Positions 56,001-57,890 of a stretch of 60,000 bases of DNA are shown in pieces. This DNA comes from Bolinopsis microptera. Lineage: Eukaryota; Ctenophora; Tentaculata; Lobata; Bolinopsidae. The notes under the pieces are model-generated. The model saw only the letters and a list, made by a program, of their open reading frames with translations. It was not told the origin of the DNA and ran no database searches. Location: contig NC_087081.1 of the NCBI RefSeq assembly GCF_026151205.1, positions 3,913,246 to 3,973,245 of the forward strand. Direction: 5' to 3'. Both the position numbers and the translations under genes were made by a program. How positions within the stretch are numbered: position 1 is the stretch's first letter; the number at the start of each line of letters is the position of its first letter.

Positions 56001-57890
56001 AACACTATTTTGTACCCTAAAAAATGATAGAAAGCCAATAAAAACGTTAGATGATTCAATAATCACTGCTCAAAATAGGCTCATTTCCAACGTTTAAGTT
56101 GTGATTTTTGACTCATTTTGGCACCAATAACAATTTCAGATAAGACATTCCATTCCTTACATGCATTATAGTCACCATATCAATTTTGGCTTCTTTGTGA
56201 ATAGTACTTTTCAGATTATCTAGGGTTGATTCATCTTGCATTTCTAATTGTGTGACTTTTGACTCATTGGCACACTAATAACGATAACTCCTGTGATATA
56301 AGCACTAGAGACTCCGTGATTTCAGGATCATGAAATTTAATCGAATTTCTAAAGGTATAGATAGATATATCAACCAACAAAGAGCAATGACTATTTTTAA
56401 AACGCATTTAAAAAAACCAATCTCTAGTGCCACCTTTTTTTGAACGTGTCCTTATGGCATTACCGTTTGGGGAGGTGCAAGTAATAATAAACTTCAACCA
56501 CTATTTGTAGCCCAGAAAAAGTGTGTTCGTATCATGTTTGGTGACAAAAAAGCATACCTTGATAAATTTATGACATGTGCTAGGACTAGACCTATCAGTG
56601 AACAGAAACTTACTAGCAAATTCTTTGAGAGAGAGCACACCAAGACAATTTTTGCCCGTCAATCACTCATGACATTGCATAATTTATACGCGTATCACTG
56701 CTGCAATGAACTTTTTAAAGTCTTTAAGTATCGAACACCAATTGCACTATTTGAACTTTTCTGTTTGTCTAAAAGACCCGGCAAAGAAAGTCTTCTTATA
56801 ACAACCATGCCCTCAAACAGTTTCGTTTACAAATCTAGTTGCCTTTGGAATTCATTCCGTCAGATGTTGGCACTGAACGACCTTGAAATCACTCATGGTG
56901 TATTCAAATCAAAGGTAAAAAAGTCATTCTCTCGTCTCAGGGTAAAGGTGACAAGAATACCTGGGCCCCTTTGGCAAACTTTCTGAACTCAGGCAGCTTG
57001 AACAACTAAATTTGAAAAAGTAAAACTTCTTGTCTGAATGAACTATCAGAACCTCAAGAAGCTGATCCGCATGTCTCCGCTACTAAAATGTTTAATGAGC
57101 CCAATCACTCATCACTTAACAGTTTAATCTTCAAAGTGAGTTGTACAATCTAGGTTGTTTTAAGTAGCTGTTGATAGTGTAAAACAGTAGTGACTTGATC
57201 GTTTTCATAACTTCGATTTACAATTTGTACCATAATAAAACTAGCACTGCCATGGGGTTCAAAAAGGGTCATTGTAAGCCTCCAGCGTAATGGTCCTAAG
57301 TCTCTGCCCCATGCAGTGCCTGTCAGCTAACAGAATAGCCCTAACATAACGATCAAGCCACAAATTAGGTTCTATAATGATTTAATATTGTTGAATAAAG
57401 AGATTTGAATATAATATTTGTTTTATTCTGAATATTTGTTTTATTCTGAATCATAAACAATTTAATCCTGTTTCAAGAATGCGCGGCTTTGGCGGCCAGT
57501 TATTGACTTATACATTAAATTGAATTTTAAATAGAAATGTGAATATATTAAAATTCAAAACTTTGAAAACGGAGGCTTATAAATATTATTATATTATGAT
57601 TGTAAAATAAAGGATAAAATTTTAAATTTGTTTCACTAAAATTTGTTTCACTAACTAGGCATAACATTGCAATTTAACATTCAGTATTAATTGATCTAAT
57701 TCTGGCTACTAAAAAATGGAAAAAGCATGACAAATAAGTTTTGAAATTTGAAGTAACCCACTAGATTCATGATCAGCTATAGGATTGGAAATGTTGCTCC
57801 GTTGACGGTCATGTAGGACCTGTTTTATGAGCTCCTTGTCTGGAGATGGTCTCTGATTCTGATTCCCTGGTCTCTGAGTCTGAGTCCCTG
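4973..57890 (-). CDS. PCM1: PCM1 orthologue, 36 exons, 5' incomplete
   Basis: Scaffold protein of centriolar satellites, the cytoplasmic granules that deliver proteins to centrosomes and cilia. I joined 36 minus-strand exons by GT/AG sites; every junction phase agrees, giving about 4,799 nt (about 1,598 residues plus stop). Order of landmarks, N to C: coiled coils (52.8-48.3 kb and 38.0-29.2 kb), the ATWGGS motif (28.6 kb), a Pro/Tyr-rich segment (26.4-26.9 kb), SLISANETRPHYLIEL (23.8 kb), ENDYLRQRHLYML (17.8 kb), VIPLLRDHM (13.9 kb), DLSEVLF across 13.6/7.8 kb, an acidic tail and VEDLPCRLNI (5.4 kb). Vertebrate PCM1, recalled from memory, has counterparts of each in the same order and is about 2,000 residues long. 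The start codon and first exons must lie beyond 57890, probably beyond the window. Introns are swollen by minisatellites and transposons. Confidence 0.93.
5262..5429 (-). CDS. PCM1: PCM1 exon 35, VEDLP motif
   Basis: 168 nt, 56 codons, phase 0 to 0. Acceptor atcag, donor GTTCGT. Starts VEDLPCRLNI; the vertebrate C-terminal region has VEDLPLKLTI. Confidence 0.94.
5640..5790. repeat. 20-bp minisatellite
   Basis: About eight copies of ttttactgtaactaggggt in the intron between the exons at 5821-5936 and 5262-5429. The rest of that intron shows nothing coding. Confidence 0.85.
5821..5936 (-). CDS. PCM1: PCM1 exon 34
   Basis: 116 nt, phase 1 to 0. Acceptor acccag, donor GTTAGT. GGDMSDIVELPVTEDE, acidic. 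Confidence 0.88.
5970..6180. repeat. TGACGTCACGTGG repeats and 11-bp minisatellite
   Basis: Three diverged copies of ggtgacgtcacgtggtg at 5970-6030 carry joined CRE-like and E-box-like palindromes. About eight copies of catgtcacaac follow at 6080-6172. Intronic. Confidence 0.8.
6243..6321 (-). CDS. PCM1: PCM1 exon 33, acidic
   Basis: 79 nt, phase 0 to 1. Acceptor tcacag, donor GTGAGT. DEEDDEEEELMIVEEDEP corresponds to the vertebrate GEDENEDEEMEEFEEGP stretch. Confidence 0.92.
6468..6555 (-). CDS. PCM1: PCM1 exon 32
   Basis: 88 nt, phase 2 to 0. Acceptor cttcag, donor GTAAAT. Acidic: VGYDESDDPELEYSDTVGNE. Confidence 0.87.
6556..6944. repeat. TGACGTCA minisatellite next to a PCM1 acceptor
   Basis: About 25 copies of aagtgtgacgtcata variants, alternating 14- and 17-bp forms. 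It begins about 9 nt from the acceptor of exon 6468-6555. Many units keep the full palindrome tgacgtca; others read tgatgtca or tgacgtaa. Confidence 0.9.
6945..7706. repeat. 57-bp minisatellite carrying exon end plus donor
   Basis: About 13 units of 57 bp. On the sense (minus) strand each repeats the end of exon 7707-7861 (peptide IRARFLASTG) followed by GTTAGT. Unit length is 19 codons and no stop occurs, except that the last unit has lost one G. The open frame through the array is therefore a by-product of unit length or a true extendable exon. Confidence 0.92.
7707..7861 (-). CDS. PCM1: PCM1 exon 31, extendable acidic exon
   Basis: 155 nt, phase 0 to 2. Acceptor gtccag; it opens VLFQDV (vertebrate VLFNEL), then an acidic run. 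I place the end at the donor ACCGG/GTTAGT. A second possible donor, GTTCCT, lies 18 nt earlier in the same phase. The 57-bp array downstream repeats this exon end and donor with no stop. Confidence 0.85.
7937..13573. repeat. Giant 47-bp minisatellite, about 120 copies, each with a 5' splice site
   Basis: Unit on + strand: tatctaacctcactgagatc, then cacaatgtaatatcttatcg, then gactaaa. On the sense strand it contains the last 18 nt of exon 13574-13675 joined to GTTAGATA. Variants differ at a few fixed positions (gga/gaa/ga before cta, caatg/cagtg, aatat/aacat). It fills almost the whole intron; only about 75 nt at the acceptor side are unique. Confidence 0.97.
13574..13675 (-). CDS. PCM1: PCM1 exon 30, edge of the giant array
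   Basis: 102 nt, phase 0 to 0. Acceptor ttcacag, donor GTTAGA. ISENFASNLTGAMKKYEGDS then DCAHNIIVDLSE; vertebrate has KLKDCGEDLLVEISE. The last 18 nt with the donor form part of the 47-bp unit repeated about 120 times downstream. Confidence 0.95.
13731..13772 (-). repeat. Partial copy of PCM1 exon end and donor
   Basis: A copy of the last about 24 nt of exon 13837-13997 with its donor gtccgttat lies 100 nt downstream in the intron. It is flanked by agtctacacgttatgacgtc repeats like those at 14040. Confidence 0.85.
13837..13997 (-). CDS. PCM1: PCM1 exon 29
   Basis: 161 nt, phase 1 to 0. Acceptor cctcag, donor GTCCGT. VKRVMIQVIPLLRDHMSEPL matches vertebrate IKAIMKEVIPFLKEHMDEV. The last part of the exon plus donor is duplicated at about 13731-13772. 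Confidence 0.96.
14030..14466. repeat. 24-bp TGACGTCA minisatellite
   Basis: About 17 units of atgacgtcactaagtctaca-type sequence, each with a CRE-like palindrome. The array runs to within 6 nt of the donor of exon 14472-14582. Confidence 0.93.
14472..14582 (-). CDS. PCM1: PCM1 exon 28
   Basis: 111 nt, phase 1 to 1. Acceptor tttcag, donor GTTTGA. RLEDVVQEVISKYGV followed by a Ser/Glu-rich linker. Confidence 0.88.
14795..15040. repeat. ACTAAGT heptamer repeats
   Basis: Irregular actaagt and actaaga repeats in the intron, abutting the donor of exon 15045-15225. Confidence 0.8.
15045..15225 (-). CDS. PCM1: PCM1 exon 27
   Basis: 181 nt, phase 0 to 1. Acceptor tgacag, donor GTGAGT. SSVSTSNSHPFASESLGST followed by AINLSSDLADVRRREEME aligns with vertebrate LSVSSNFEPFATDDLGNT and the helix after it. 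Confidence 0.95.
15231..15316. repeat. 10-bp GAGGTTAGGT minisatellite
   Basis: About eight copies of gaggttaggt directly upstream, on the sense strand, of the acceptor of exon 15045-15225, where it forms a pyrimidine-rich tract. A short AG-dinucleotide run follows. Confidence 0.85.
15590..15860. repeat. CCATGGTTACCTATAG repeats
   Basis: About four copies of a 33-bp unit containing taccatggttacctatag and atctatttgg, plus a diverged copy near 15850. Intronic. Confidence 0.85.
15945..16050 (-). CDS. PCM1: PCM1 exon 26
   Basis: 106 nt, phase 2 to 0. Acceptor aaatag, donor GTAATT. TWLKENNWSLFSASEATPSN resembles vertebrate TWIASNSELTPSESLAT. Confidence 0.88.
16259..17735. mobile_element. Non-autonomous DNA transposon E1, TA duplication
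   Basis: Inverted ends begin CGGGTATCGGCCTTACAAAA and match on both sides; each is flanked by TA. Length 1,477 bp with no transposase. The motif cctcacaaaatgaca occurs about seven times in the left part in one orientation and three times in the right part in the opposite one (tgtcattttgtaaggc). TA suggests a Tc1/mariner-like target, by inference only. It lies in the PCM1 intron between 17776 and 16050. Confidence 0.85.
17776..17899 (-). CDS. PCM1: PCM1 exon 25
   Basis: 124 nt, phase 1 to 2. Acceptor attacag, donor GTGAGT. ENDYLRQRHLYMLRDLRG matches vertebrate NTDYLRQRALYALQDI. The acceptor and first about 10 nt are repeated about 20 times upstream. Confidence 0.96.
17900..19371. repeat. 72-bp minisatellite carrying an acceptor
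   Basis: About 20 units containing accatggtaactgtacaagt and, on the sense strand, attacag/GTCTTGAGAAC, the acceptor and first bases of exon 17776-17899. Sub-units with only the ccatgg part occur near the right end. The array resumes at 23092-23320 beyond a LINE insertion. Confidence 0.95.
19372..23091 (+). mobile_element. Near-complete non-LTR retrotransposon LINE-A (APE type)
   Basis: Inserted in the 72-bp array; actacctag flanks both sides (19363-19371 and 23092-23100) and is probably the target duplication. The 3' end is atgtaacatgtaac, a short tandem tail rather than poly(A), which fits RTE-like clades. Clade is not certain. Confidence 0.88.
19726..22893 (+). CDS. LINE-A endonuclease/reverse transcriptase polyprotein
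   Basis: Makes the enzyme that nicks target DNA and copies the element's RNA. I chose the ATG at 19726 (1,055 residues); the frame is open a little further upstream. Residues about 95-345 form an APE endonuclease with ISTWNV, VTETHM, LGDFNARVG and QIDHM, so all catalytic positions look intact. The reverse transcriptase spans about 560-850 with FIDFKAAFDS, GTGQGDVQGPPIFN and DYADD. A basic RWFGHV and GRPRK tail follows. Just after the stop, frame +2 (22910-23056) continues with the usual LINE tail (RRLAADRKGWRNV), so a small AT-rich insertion or frameshift has cut off the C-terminus. Confidence 0.93.
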   Translation: MSVLPLDRVRRSGKPSTLNQTATETSTVSFNSIIRGGAGGVMTATRQSRKDPSSLMSVCNSRKSRRKHCKYRIPSSDLSFVNRQSSMSNPVNIVKNPLCISTWNVTSLVSNSSKMYQLGKGVDDYGLELLGVTETHMAGSGTQTLSNGAVLVYSGRSDGVRREGVGVVLSKKMKNTLISYTPVSGRVMTARLHSKHINICVTVVYAPTEDAEISLKDSFYKELNDVQSGLPAHDIKIVLGDFNARVGRDTDAHPGVIGKHSHHTESNDNGKRMLDFCTMHQLTIGGTLFEHKDIHKTTWRSPNGNTVTQIDHMCISTRWSHSLLDVRSMRGADINTTHYLVRGYVSIKLKCPQKRKKRVRQPALEHLRDRSKSQEYSNRIAEEYYNNDQEHGNSPLEEQWQNLRDIITDVSFEVLGERGRKKRTEHLSRDTKNLLKERGEIKKKPSTAENRAKYSRINGLVRQNCKRDDNAWAVRIAEELEDAAKQGQQRDVWQKIKSLTNKRVNRSAAVRDKNGTLISDPEAQSHRWAEYFEELLTPAANAVDFSILDQDEKLLSFEYLSNDDEPPSLFEIEEAIKKLKNYKSAGIDEISNEQLKYGSPGLLPWLKDLFETVWKSEDIPNDWRKGIITIIPKKGDLTYCNNNRGITLRSTISKLFQIVLLKRLSNGLEKLLRENQCGFRRNRSCIDQLYSLHCIIHNCIEFNVPLYINFIDFKAAFDSINRDFIWKAFEHYGLPTKYINVFKAFFRATESAVRVNGELTRWFDVDSGTGQGDVQGPPIFNLVLNWGLELAEKFKNISRGFTLQYRQSSRQPEKCVIDLDYADDIAGMDDTVEGLQETTDNIAKYCGLGGLKMNAKKTEIMVIGKDTSQHPLPENRTIDITVDGNSAKQVTQFTYLGAKITSDGKIDKEIRVRIGKATGAFNQLNNIWKNKNISINNKVRIYIAAVLTILTYGCEIWNTTQVQTRRLESFHQYCLRRILRVRWFHRVSNEDVLRRASITALADIITTKRLRWFGHVSRMPEDRLPNYLLEWKPKHGKRSRGRPRKSLNDVFKQYQ
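23092..23330. repeat. Right part of the 72-bp array
   Basis: Continuation of the array at 17900-19371 after the LINE insertion, with diverged first copies (accatactatctgtacaagt) and a partial last copy. Confidence 0.9.
23331..23738. other. PCM1 intron, AT-rich
   Basis: Nothing coding. From about 23640 there are repeats of aactaattaac that run up to the donor of exon 23739-23808. Confidence 0.7.
23739..23808 (-). CDS. PCM1: PCM1 exon 24, most conserved block
   Basis: 70 nt, phase 0 to 1. Acceptor ttccag, donor GTTAGT. SLISANETRPHYLIELVREL is nearly identical to the remembered vertebrate LISQNESRPHFLIELFHEL. The acceptor region is duplicated once upstream (to about 23865). Confidence 0.96.
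23809..23870. repeat. Duplicated acceptor region
   Basis: aacctggaagtattaaaaat occurs at the acceptor of exon 23739-23808 and again 36 nt away, so ttccag/GTT is present twice. Confidence 0.8.
24035..24216 (-). CDS. PCM1: PCM1 exon 23
   Basis: 182 nt, phase 1 to 0. Acceptor gttcag, donor GTAATA. Ends SAFEGLQNTVYSE, the counterpart of the vertebrate MFEALRDTIYSEV. Two gatgacgtcat palindromes are coding here and give the peptide DDV twice. Confidence 0.94.
24343..24460 (-). CDS. PCM1: PCM1 exon 22
   Basis: 118 nt, phase 0 to 1. Acceptor aaccag (a CAG follows, so start may shift 3 nt), donor GTTTGT. Ser/Lys-rich: NVSFSLSQIKTSGDTIST. Confidence 0.87.
24461..24963. other. PCM1 intron
   Basis: AT-rich. 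It includes AAT repeats at 24488-24540 and a single gttaccatggttact near 24755. No exon seen. Confidence 0.7.
24964..25039 (-). CDS. PCM1: PCM1 exon 21
   Basis: 76 nt, phase 2 to 0. Acceptor tcccag, donor GTGATT. PPTDPNSPFVTRAEEKK; the other two frames contain stops. Confidence 0.87.
25040..26138. other. PCM1 intron
   Basis: Contains a run of 22 G at about 25142-25163, a C-rich run near 25316, one copy of a dispersed repeat (25385-25517) and caacaaaact repeats near 26070-26115. No exon seen. Confidence 0.7.
26139..26252 (-). CDS. PCM1: PCM1 exon 20
   Basis: 114 nt, phase 2 to 2. Of two nearby acceptors only cctcag/TTCAGAG keeps phase. Gly/Pro/Tyr/His-rich: PSQPDQYHYPDPSHHTGPHG. Donor GTAAGA. 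Confidence 0.88.
26407..26880 (-). CDS. PCM1: PCM1 exon 19, Pro/Tyr-rich
   Basis: 474 nt, the largest exon, phase 2 to 2. Acceptor ccccag, donor GTAAGT. It starts with a short helix (ARIEQLTVENDALHSEL). A basic stretch with an AGNHGD direct repeat, YSGYSGYSTPYSP and a run of eight prolines follow. The vertebrate protein has a Pro/Phe-rich region at this place. The AGNHGD repeat is encoded by two ccatggttacc motifs, the same motif that forms intronic arrays. Confidence 0.92.
26985..27402. repeat. 60-bp minisatellite carrying exon end plus donor
   Basis: Seven copies, each of about 56-62 bp, of the 3' part of exon 27403-27544 with its donor (sense: ACCAGCTAG/GTAGGTTACA) joined to a variable poly-C/G run. 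Unit length varies with the homopolymer. Confidence 0.93.
27403..27544 (-). CDS. PCM1: PCM1 exon 18, flanked by arrays on both sides
   Basis: 142 nt, phase 1 to 2. Acceptor tgtacag, donor GTAGGT. EIETNYWIEHCKQLSKQL parallels the remembered vertebrate EKEQWQEQINQLKKQL. Copies of its 3' end plus donor fill 26990-27402, and copies of its acceptor plus first bases fill 27545-28440. Confidence 0.92.
27545..28445. repeat. 34-bp minisatellite carrying an acceptor
   Basis: About 26 units of cctgtacagttaccatggtt plus actaggtagtgtca. On the sense strand each contains tgtacag/GTGACAC, the acceptor and first bases of exon 27403-27544. The core is the reverse complement of the core of the 17900-19371 array. 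Confidence 0.94.
28548..28702 (-). CDS. PCM1: PCM1 exon 17, ATWGGS motif
   Basis: 155 nt, phase 2 to 1. Acceptor taccag, donor GTGAGA. TRATWGGSSIRS carries the ATWGGS motif I remember as characteristic of PCM1. An acidic stretch ending TIDSEEEKEG follows. Confidence 0.94.
28706..28925. repeat. 21-bp minisatellite
   Basis: About ten copies of tacagttacaagatcacata, directly adjoining the acceptor of exon 28548-28702. Confidence 0.9.
29198..29319 (-). CDS. PCM1: PCM1 exon 16, coiled coil
   Basis: 122 nt, phase 0 to 2. Acceptor cccag, donor GTAAGT. ELLWESLREKQAAQLDRL is the counterpart of the vertebrate NELWSEMRRHEMLREEL segment as remembered. The acceptor and first 65 nt are copied six more times upstream in an 84-bp array. 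Confidence 0.93.
29320..29850. repeat. 84-bp minisatellite carrying acceptor plus 65 nt of exon
   Basis: Six further copies of the start of exon 29198-29319 with its acceptor (cccag/ACTAATGG) joined to a ttatatgttagctag spacer. Copies are nearly identical, so the expansion is recent. Read as exon, each copy reaches a TAG in the spacer. Confidence 0.95.
29970..30149 (-). CDS. PCM1: PCM1 exon 15, acidic plus coiled coil
   Basis: 180 nt, phase 0 to 0. Acceptor ttacag, donor GTTGGT. An acidic run rich in E, D and S is followed by LELETVQNELKQLRDQQKLL. Confidence 0.9.
30150..31001. other. PCM1 intron with a possible short inverted-repeat element
   Basis: tttcccgatccgtga at 30472 faces tcatggatcgggaaa ending near 30979, which would bound an element of about 510 bp that is GC-richer than its surroundings. 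No target duplication resolved. No exon seen. Confidence 0.4.
31002..31073 (-). CDS. PCM1: PCM1 exon 14
   Basis: 72 nt, phase 0 to 0. Acceptor tttcag, donor GTAAAC. Encodes 24 residues with GIPAEVLNEISLIVPKDQ. Confidence 0.83.
31427..31546 (-). CDS. PCM1: PCM1 exon 13, coiled coil
   Basis: 120 nt, phase 0 to 0. Acceptor tttcag, donor GTAAAA. Contains EEKLQALLRAQEKLKHLHML, matching the remembered vertebrate INRLMAAKQKLRQLQDLV helix. Confidence 0.92.
31547..32440. other. PCM1 intron, unique sequence
   Basis: AT-rich, no exon or repeat recognised apart from ggtgtcgtaattgggtaatc-like short palindromes near 32120. Confidence 0.6.
32486..33160. repeat. About 210-bp direct duplication linked to the satellite
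   Basis: The segment starting cgatttgtgcctgccaaaac occurs at about 32490-32690 and 32956-33155, each followed by 25-bp satellite copies. The block plus its satellite was therefore duplicated together. Confidence 0.9.
32690..36446. repeat. 25-bp satellite array, about 140 copies
   Basis: Unit cattgtagtgtagctactaa plus cctta. About ten copies, the 210-bp block, then about 131 near-identical copies. Rare variants are cattgcag and gtagcgtag. It fills most of the intron between 37923 and 31546; unlike other arrays, no exon junction is included. Confidence 0.97.
36517..36745. repeat. Pentanucleotide microsatellite with two alternating variants
   Basis: Blocks of (acagt)n then (agagt)n, a short acagt pair, (agagt)n again and three acagt. 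The block pattern suggests spread of point variants by slippage. Confidence 0.95.
36746..37394. other. PCM1 intron with a dispersed repeat copy
   Basis: A copy of a dispersed repeat family lies at about 36838-37035; parts recur at 974-1070 and 25385-25517. Nothing coding seen. Confidence 0.6.
37395..37915. repeat. 41-bp minisatellite with CCAAT and CACGTG
   Basis: About 13 units of accaaccaatcagaacacag plus gattactaacacgtgacaca. Each has an inverted CCAAT box and a CACGTG E-box. It starts about 8 nt beyond the donor of exon 37923-38081. Confidence 0.94.
37923..38081 (-). CDS. PCM1: PCM1 exon 12, coiled coil
   Basis: 159 nt, phase 0 to 0. Acceptor ttgcag, donor GTCAGT. Starts AMRDQLSRIQVEMGTMSF and ends NRVKELRERLSLFEE, the counterpart of the vertebrate EVRKRLNELRELVHYYEQ helix as remembered. 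Confidence 0.92.
39350..40409 (+). pseudogene. LINE-B ORF fragment, RNase H domain
   Basis: Open from the truncation point. Starts with the post-RT segment AVIRPILSYCCSIW. RNase H catalytic residues are visible in order: CYTDGSLTDSG, ELTAIIEA, WSDSLSS and NEKADELAKLG. The frame is broken at 40409 by element E3, with only its insertion duplication added, and picks up again at 41949. Confidence 0.93.
40410..41943. mobile_element. Non-autonomous DNA transposon E3
   Basis: Perfect 12-bp inverted ends CACAGTGTGCCC; a second conserved block ctgcaaaaagt sits just inside both ends. TGCAG flanks both sides (40405-40409 and 41944-41948). Removing the element and one TGCAG restores an uninterrupted LINE frame. 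1,534 bp, no transposase. Superfamily not assigned; CAC ends are seen in CACTA elements, but a 5-bp duplication does not fit well. Confidence 0.87.
41949..42232 (+). pseudogene. LINE-B ORF fragment, C-terminal zinc motif
   Basis: Continues the reading frame after E3: ITGHCGLNKHLHTI, then CPMCGDGEETVSHFLGQCPA, a Cys/His zinc-binding motif common at the end of such LINE proteins. Stop at 42230-42232, followed by a 3' UTR to the poly(A) at 42448. Confidence 0.9.
42487..42791. repeat. Long palindrome inside E2
   Basis: Two arms of about 140 bp: ggtacagtggttccttggac, tgcagcgatttttt and tatgaggttaacc on the left are mirrored as ggttaacctcata, aaaaatcgctgca and ccaaggaaccactgtacc on the right. A few mismatches are present. 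Confidence 0.88.
43555..43724. repeat. Palindromic element with CGAGGCTTGCCGAG repeats
   Basis: Outer arms ttatcacatgccttctcatg and gatatc are mirrored at the right end (gatatcgcatgagaaggcat, gtgattaa). The centre has three copies of cgaggcttgccgag. A fold-back, MITE-like sequence. Confidence 0.85.
43729..48234. mobile_element. Element E4 with internal segmental duplications
   Basis: Left end TTATCACACTTTC then gagccaaatttggc is mirrored at the right end and again at 46480-46501. Inside, a 756-bp segment (43742-44497) is repeated at 44498, and a 1.74-kb segment (44751-46500) is repeated at 46501-48234. The copies are only slightly diverged. Small repeated reading frames show no known domain. 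Looks like a non-autonomous element that grew by tandem duplication. Confidence 0.75.
44751..48234. repeat. Tandem duplication of 1.74 kb
   Basis: The two copies, 44751-46500 and 46501-48234, both start with aatgtgttttccgcctatgg and end with the cgaaagtgtgataat terminus. They differ by scattered substitutions and small indels (for example a ttattattat insertion near 46358). Confidence 0.93.
48311..48391 (-). CDS. PCM1: PCM1 exon 11, coiled coil
   Basis: 81 nt, phase 0 to 0. Acceptor ctacag, donor GTTTAC. RDKQELEEKIRRQKENEEQ is a charged helix. The following intron is over 10 kb and carries the nested transposons. Confidence 0.87.
48392..48701. other. PCM1 intron
   Basis: AT-rich unique sequence; nothing coding or repetitive recognised. 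Confidence 0.6.
48702..48778 (-). CDS. PCM1: PCM1 exon 10
   Basis: 77 nt, phase 1 to 0. Acceptor ttaccacag, donor GTAAGA. Contains VIIEEYTDARHGDQGL. Its acceptor and first bases recur in the adjoining 37-bp repeats. Confidence 0.85.
48779..48955. repeat. 37-bp minisatellite carrying an acceptor
   Basis: About five copies of acttctacacctgtggtaac plus tatggtaacacaacatt. On the sense strand each contains ttaccacag/GTGTAGAAG, the acceptor and first bases of exon 48702-48778. Confidence 0.92.
49066..49125 (-). repeat. Duplicated end of PCM1 exon 9 with second donor
   Basis: Copy of the last 60 nt of exon 49126-49344 (peptide KDPTKQEEKPIVIEEISTPG) followed by GTATGG. In frame and in phase, so it could be an alternative extension of that exon. 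Confidence 0.85.
49126..49344 (-). CDS. PCM1: PCM1 exon 9, Lys-rich, with duplicated 3' end
   Basis: 219 nt, phase 1 to 1. Acceptor ttttag, donor GTAAGG. Contains LLDNINSFQARAQPTEEEL and a basic run KKKQKKKKDPTKQKEKP. The last 60 nt are duplicated just downstream (49066-49125) with a second donor, GTATGG, in the same phase, so a 20-codon longer form is possible. Confidence 0.85.
49713..49794 (-). CDS. PCM1: PCM1 exon 8
   Basis: 82 nt, phase 0 to 1. Acceptor tttccag, donor GTACTT. Polar linker with KDSNSESKELIDDKSV. Confidence 0.83.
50063..50205 (-). CDS. PCM1: PCM1 exon 7, coiled coil
   Basis: 143 nt, phase 1 to 0. Acceptor cgttag, donor GTTAGT. Contains KVEELRERKQYMDQLLSYY, the counterpart of the vertebrate LFSKMRVLQEKKQKMDKLL stretch as remembered. 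Confidence 0.9.
50206..50497. other. PCM1 intron
   Basis: Contains ctacatc/ctacacc repeats near 50320-50352. No exon seen. Confidence 0.6.
50498..50868. repeat. GGTAACTATGGTAAC minisatellite
   Basis: Higher-order repeat of actgtggtaactatggtaac with cttccccactgggtaactat about every 80-125 bp. Intronic; not at an exon edge. Carries near-X-box palindromes. Confidence 0.93.
50869..51207. other. PCM1 intron
   Basis: GC-richer stretch at 50920-50980, then AT-rich sequence. No exon recognised. Confidence 0.55.
51208..51280 (-). CDS. PCM1: PCM1 exon 6
   Basis: 73 nt, phase 0 to 1. Acceptor atttcag, donor GTTAGA. Asn/Ser-rich linker KSKNNQNIANNSFKQV. Confidence 0.83.
51489..51634 (-). CDS. PCM1: PCM1 exon 5
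   Basis: 146 nt, phase 1 to 0. Acceptor tgtacag, donor GTTTTT. An acidic patch (EYDESDNEEDIEEF) is followed by a coiled-coil end (LQKKLADLNKRQKDLEQ). The acceptor sequence aactgtacag/GT is shared with the exon at 27403-27544. Confidence 0.88.
51752..51839 (-). CDS. PCM1: PCM1 exon 4
   Basis: 88 nt, phase 0 to 1. Acceptor tttcag, donor GTATTA. Encodes a short basic stretch ending MREIPHEIEQVKEG. Confidence 0.85.
51840..52165. other. PCM1 intron
   Basis: Contains tacgtcatcatcac repeats at 51930-51970 and tttcactat repeats at 52108-52158 near the donor of exon 52166-52345. Confidence 0.65.
52166..52345 (-). CDS. PCM1: PCM1 exon 3, first coiled coil
   Basis: 180 nt, phase 0 to 0. Acceptor cgtcag, donor GTGGGG. 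Contains QQHELKRLETKQRELIQL and ends ESAARTIQ, strongly coiled-coil. It matches the remembered vertebrate segment of QxxLLKRMLQQQEQL type. Confidence 0.9.
52704..52840 (-). CDS. PCM1: PCM1 exon 2
   Basis: 137 nt, entry phase 1, exit phase 0. Acceptor tatcag, donor GTTAGT. Contains LLVNSPGQEQS and ends MDDAKKQLFM, a charged segment before the first coiled coil. Confidence 0.8.
53203..54845 (+). pseudogene. LINE-C reverse transcriptase fragment
   Basis: Open frame from the truncated end (AIDSCCKLDKPKLTKRNP). It runs through a full reverse transcriptase domain: ENYRPVSTLP, QFGFRKSHST, FIDLSKAFDTIDH, GVPQGSCLGPLLFLIYINDL and FADDTNIF. The catalytic FADD is intact. The endonuclease part is missing. 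The frame is cut at HLSYG by E5. Confidence 0.93.
54846..56450. mobile_element. Non-autonomous DNA transposon E5 with iterated TGATTCAAAAATCACA
   Basis: Inverted ends of 39 bp with two mismatches: GACACGTTCA, AAAAGGTGGCACTAGAGATT. CTTATG flanks both sides (54840-54845, 56451-56456); because ends and target share bases, the duplication could be read as 4-8 bp. Length 1,605 bp, no transposase. About 18 diverged copies of a motif near atgattcaaaaatcacata lie throughout in both orientations (for example 55350, 55520, 55765, 55850, 55955, 56095, 56250). Confidence 0.9.
56457..56986 (+). pseudogene. LINE-C C-terminal fragment
   Basis: The same reading frame resumes after E5 (ITVWGGASNNKLQPL, then KKCVRIMFGDKKAY) and ends at a TGA at 56984-56986. 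A 3' UTR of about 430 bp follows. Confidence 0.9.
57421..57761. other. PCM1 intron
   Basis: Begins with a 17-bp direct repeat tttgttttattctgaat at the LINE-C tail. Otherwise AT-rich and unremarkable. Confidence 0.6.
57762..57890 (-). CDS. PCM1: PCM1 exon 1 of those visible
   Basis: Most 5' exon found. It is open across the exon and contains PGNQNQRPSPDKELIKQ. The acceptor is a tandem ttcagcag, so its start may shift by 3 nt. The only donor in phase with the next exon is A/GTGGGT, which is weak. Low complexity and no remembered homology make this the least certain exon. It enters in phase 1, so an upstream exon is required. Confidence 0.55.

Larger units (their letters stand above)
53175..57420 (+). 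mobile_element. 5'-truncated LINE-C (CR1/L2/Jockey-like), carrying E5
   Basis: Starts inside the coding region; an in-frame stop lies just before about 53190. Ends with an AATAAA and gatttgaatataatatttg-type tail rather than long poly(A), usual in CR1/L2-like elements. Exact 5' edge and target duplication not resolved. Confidence 0.82.
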
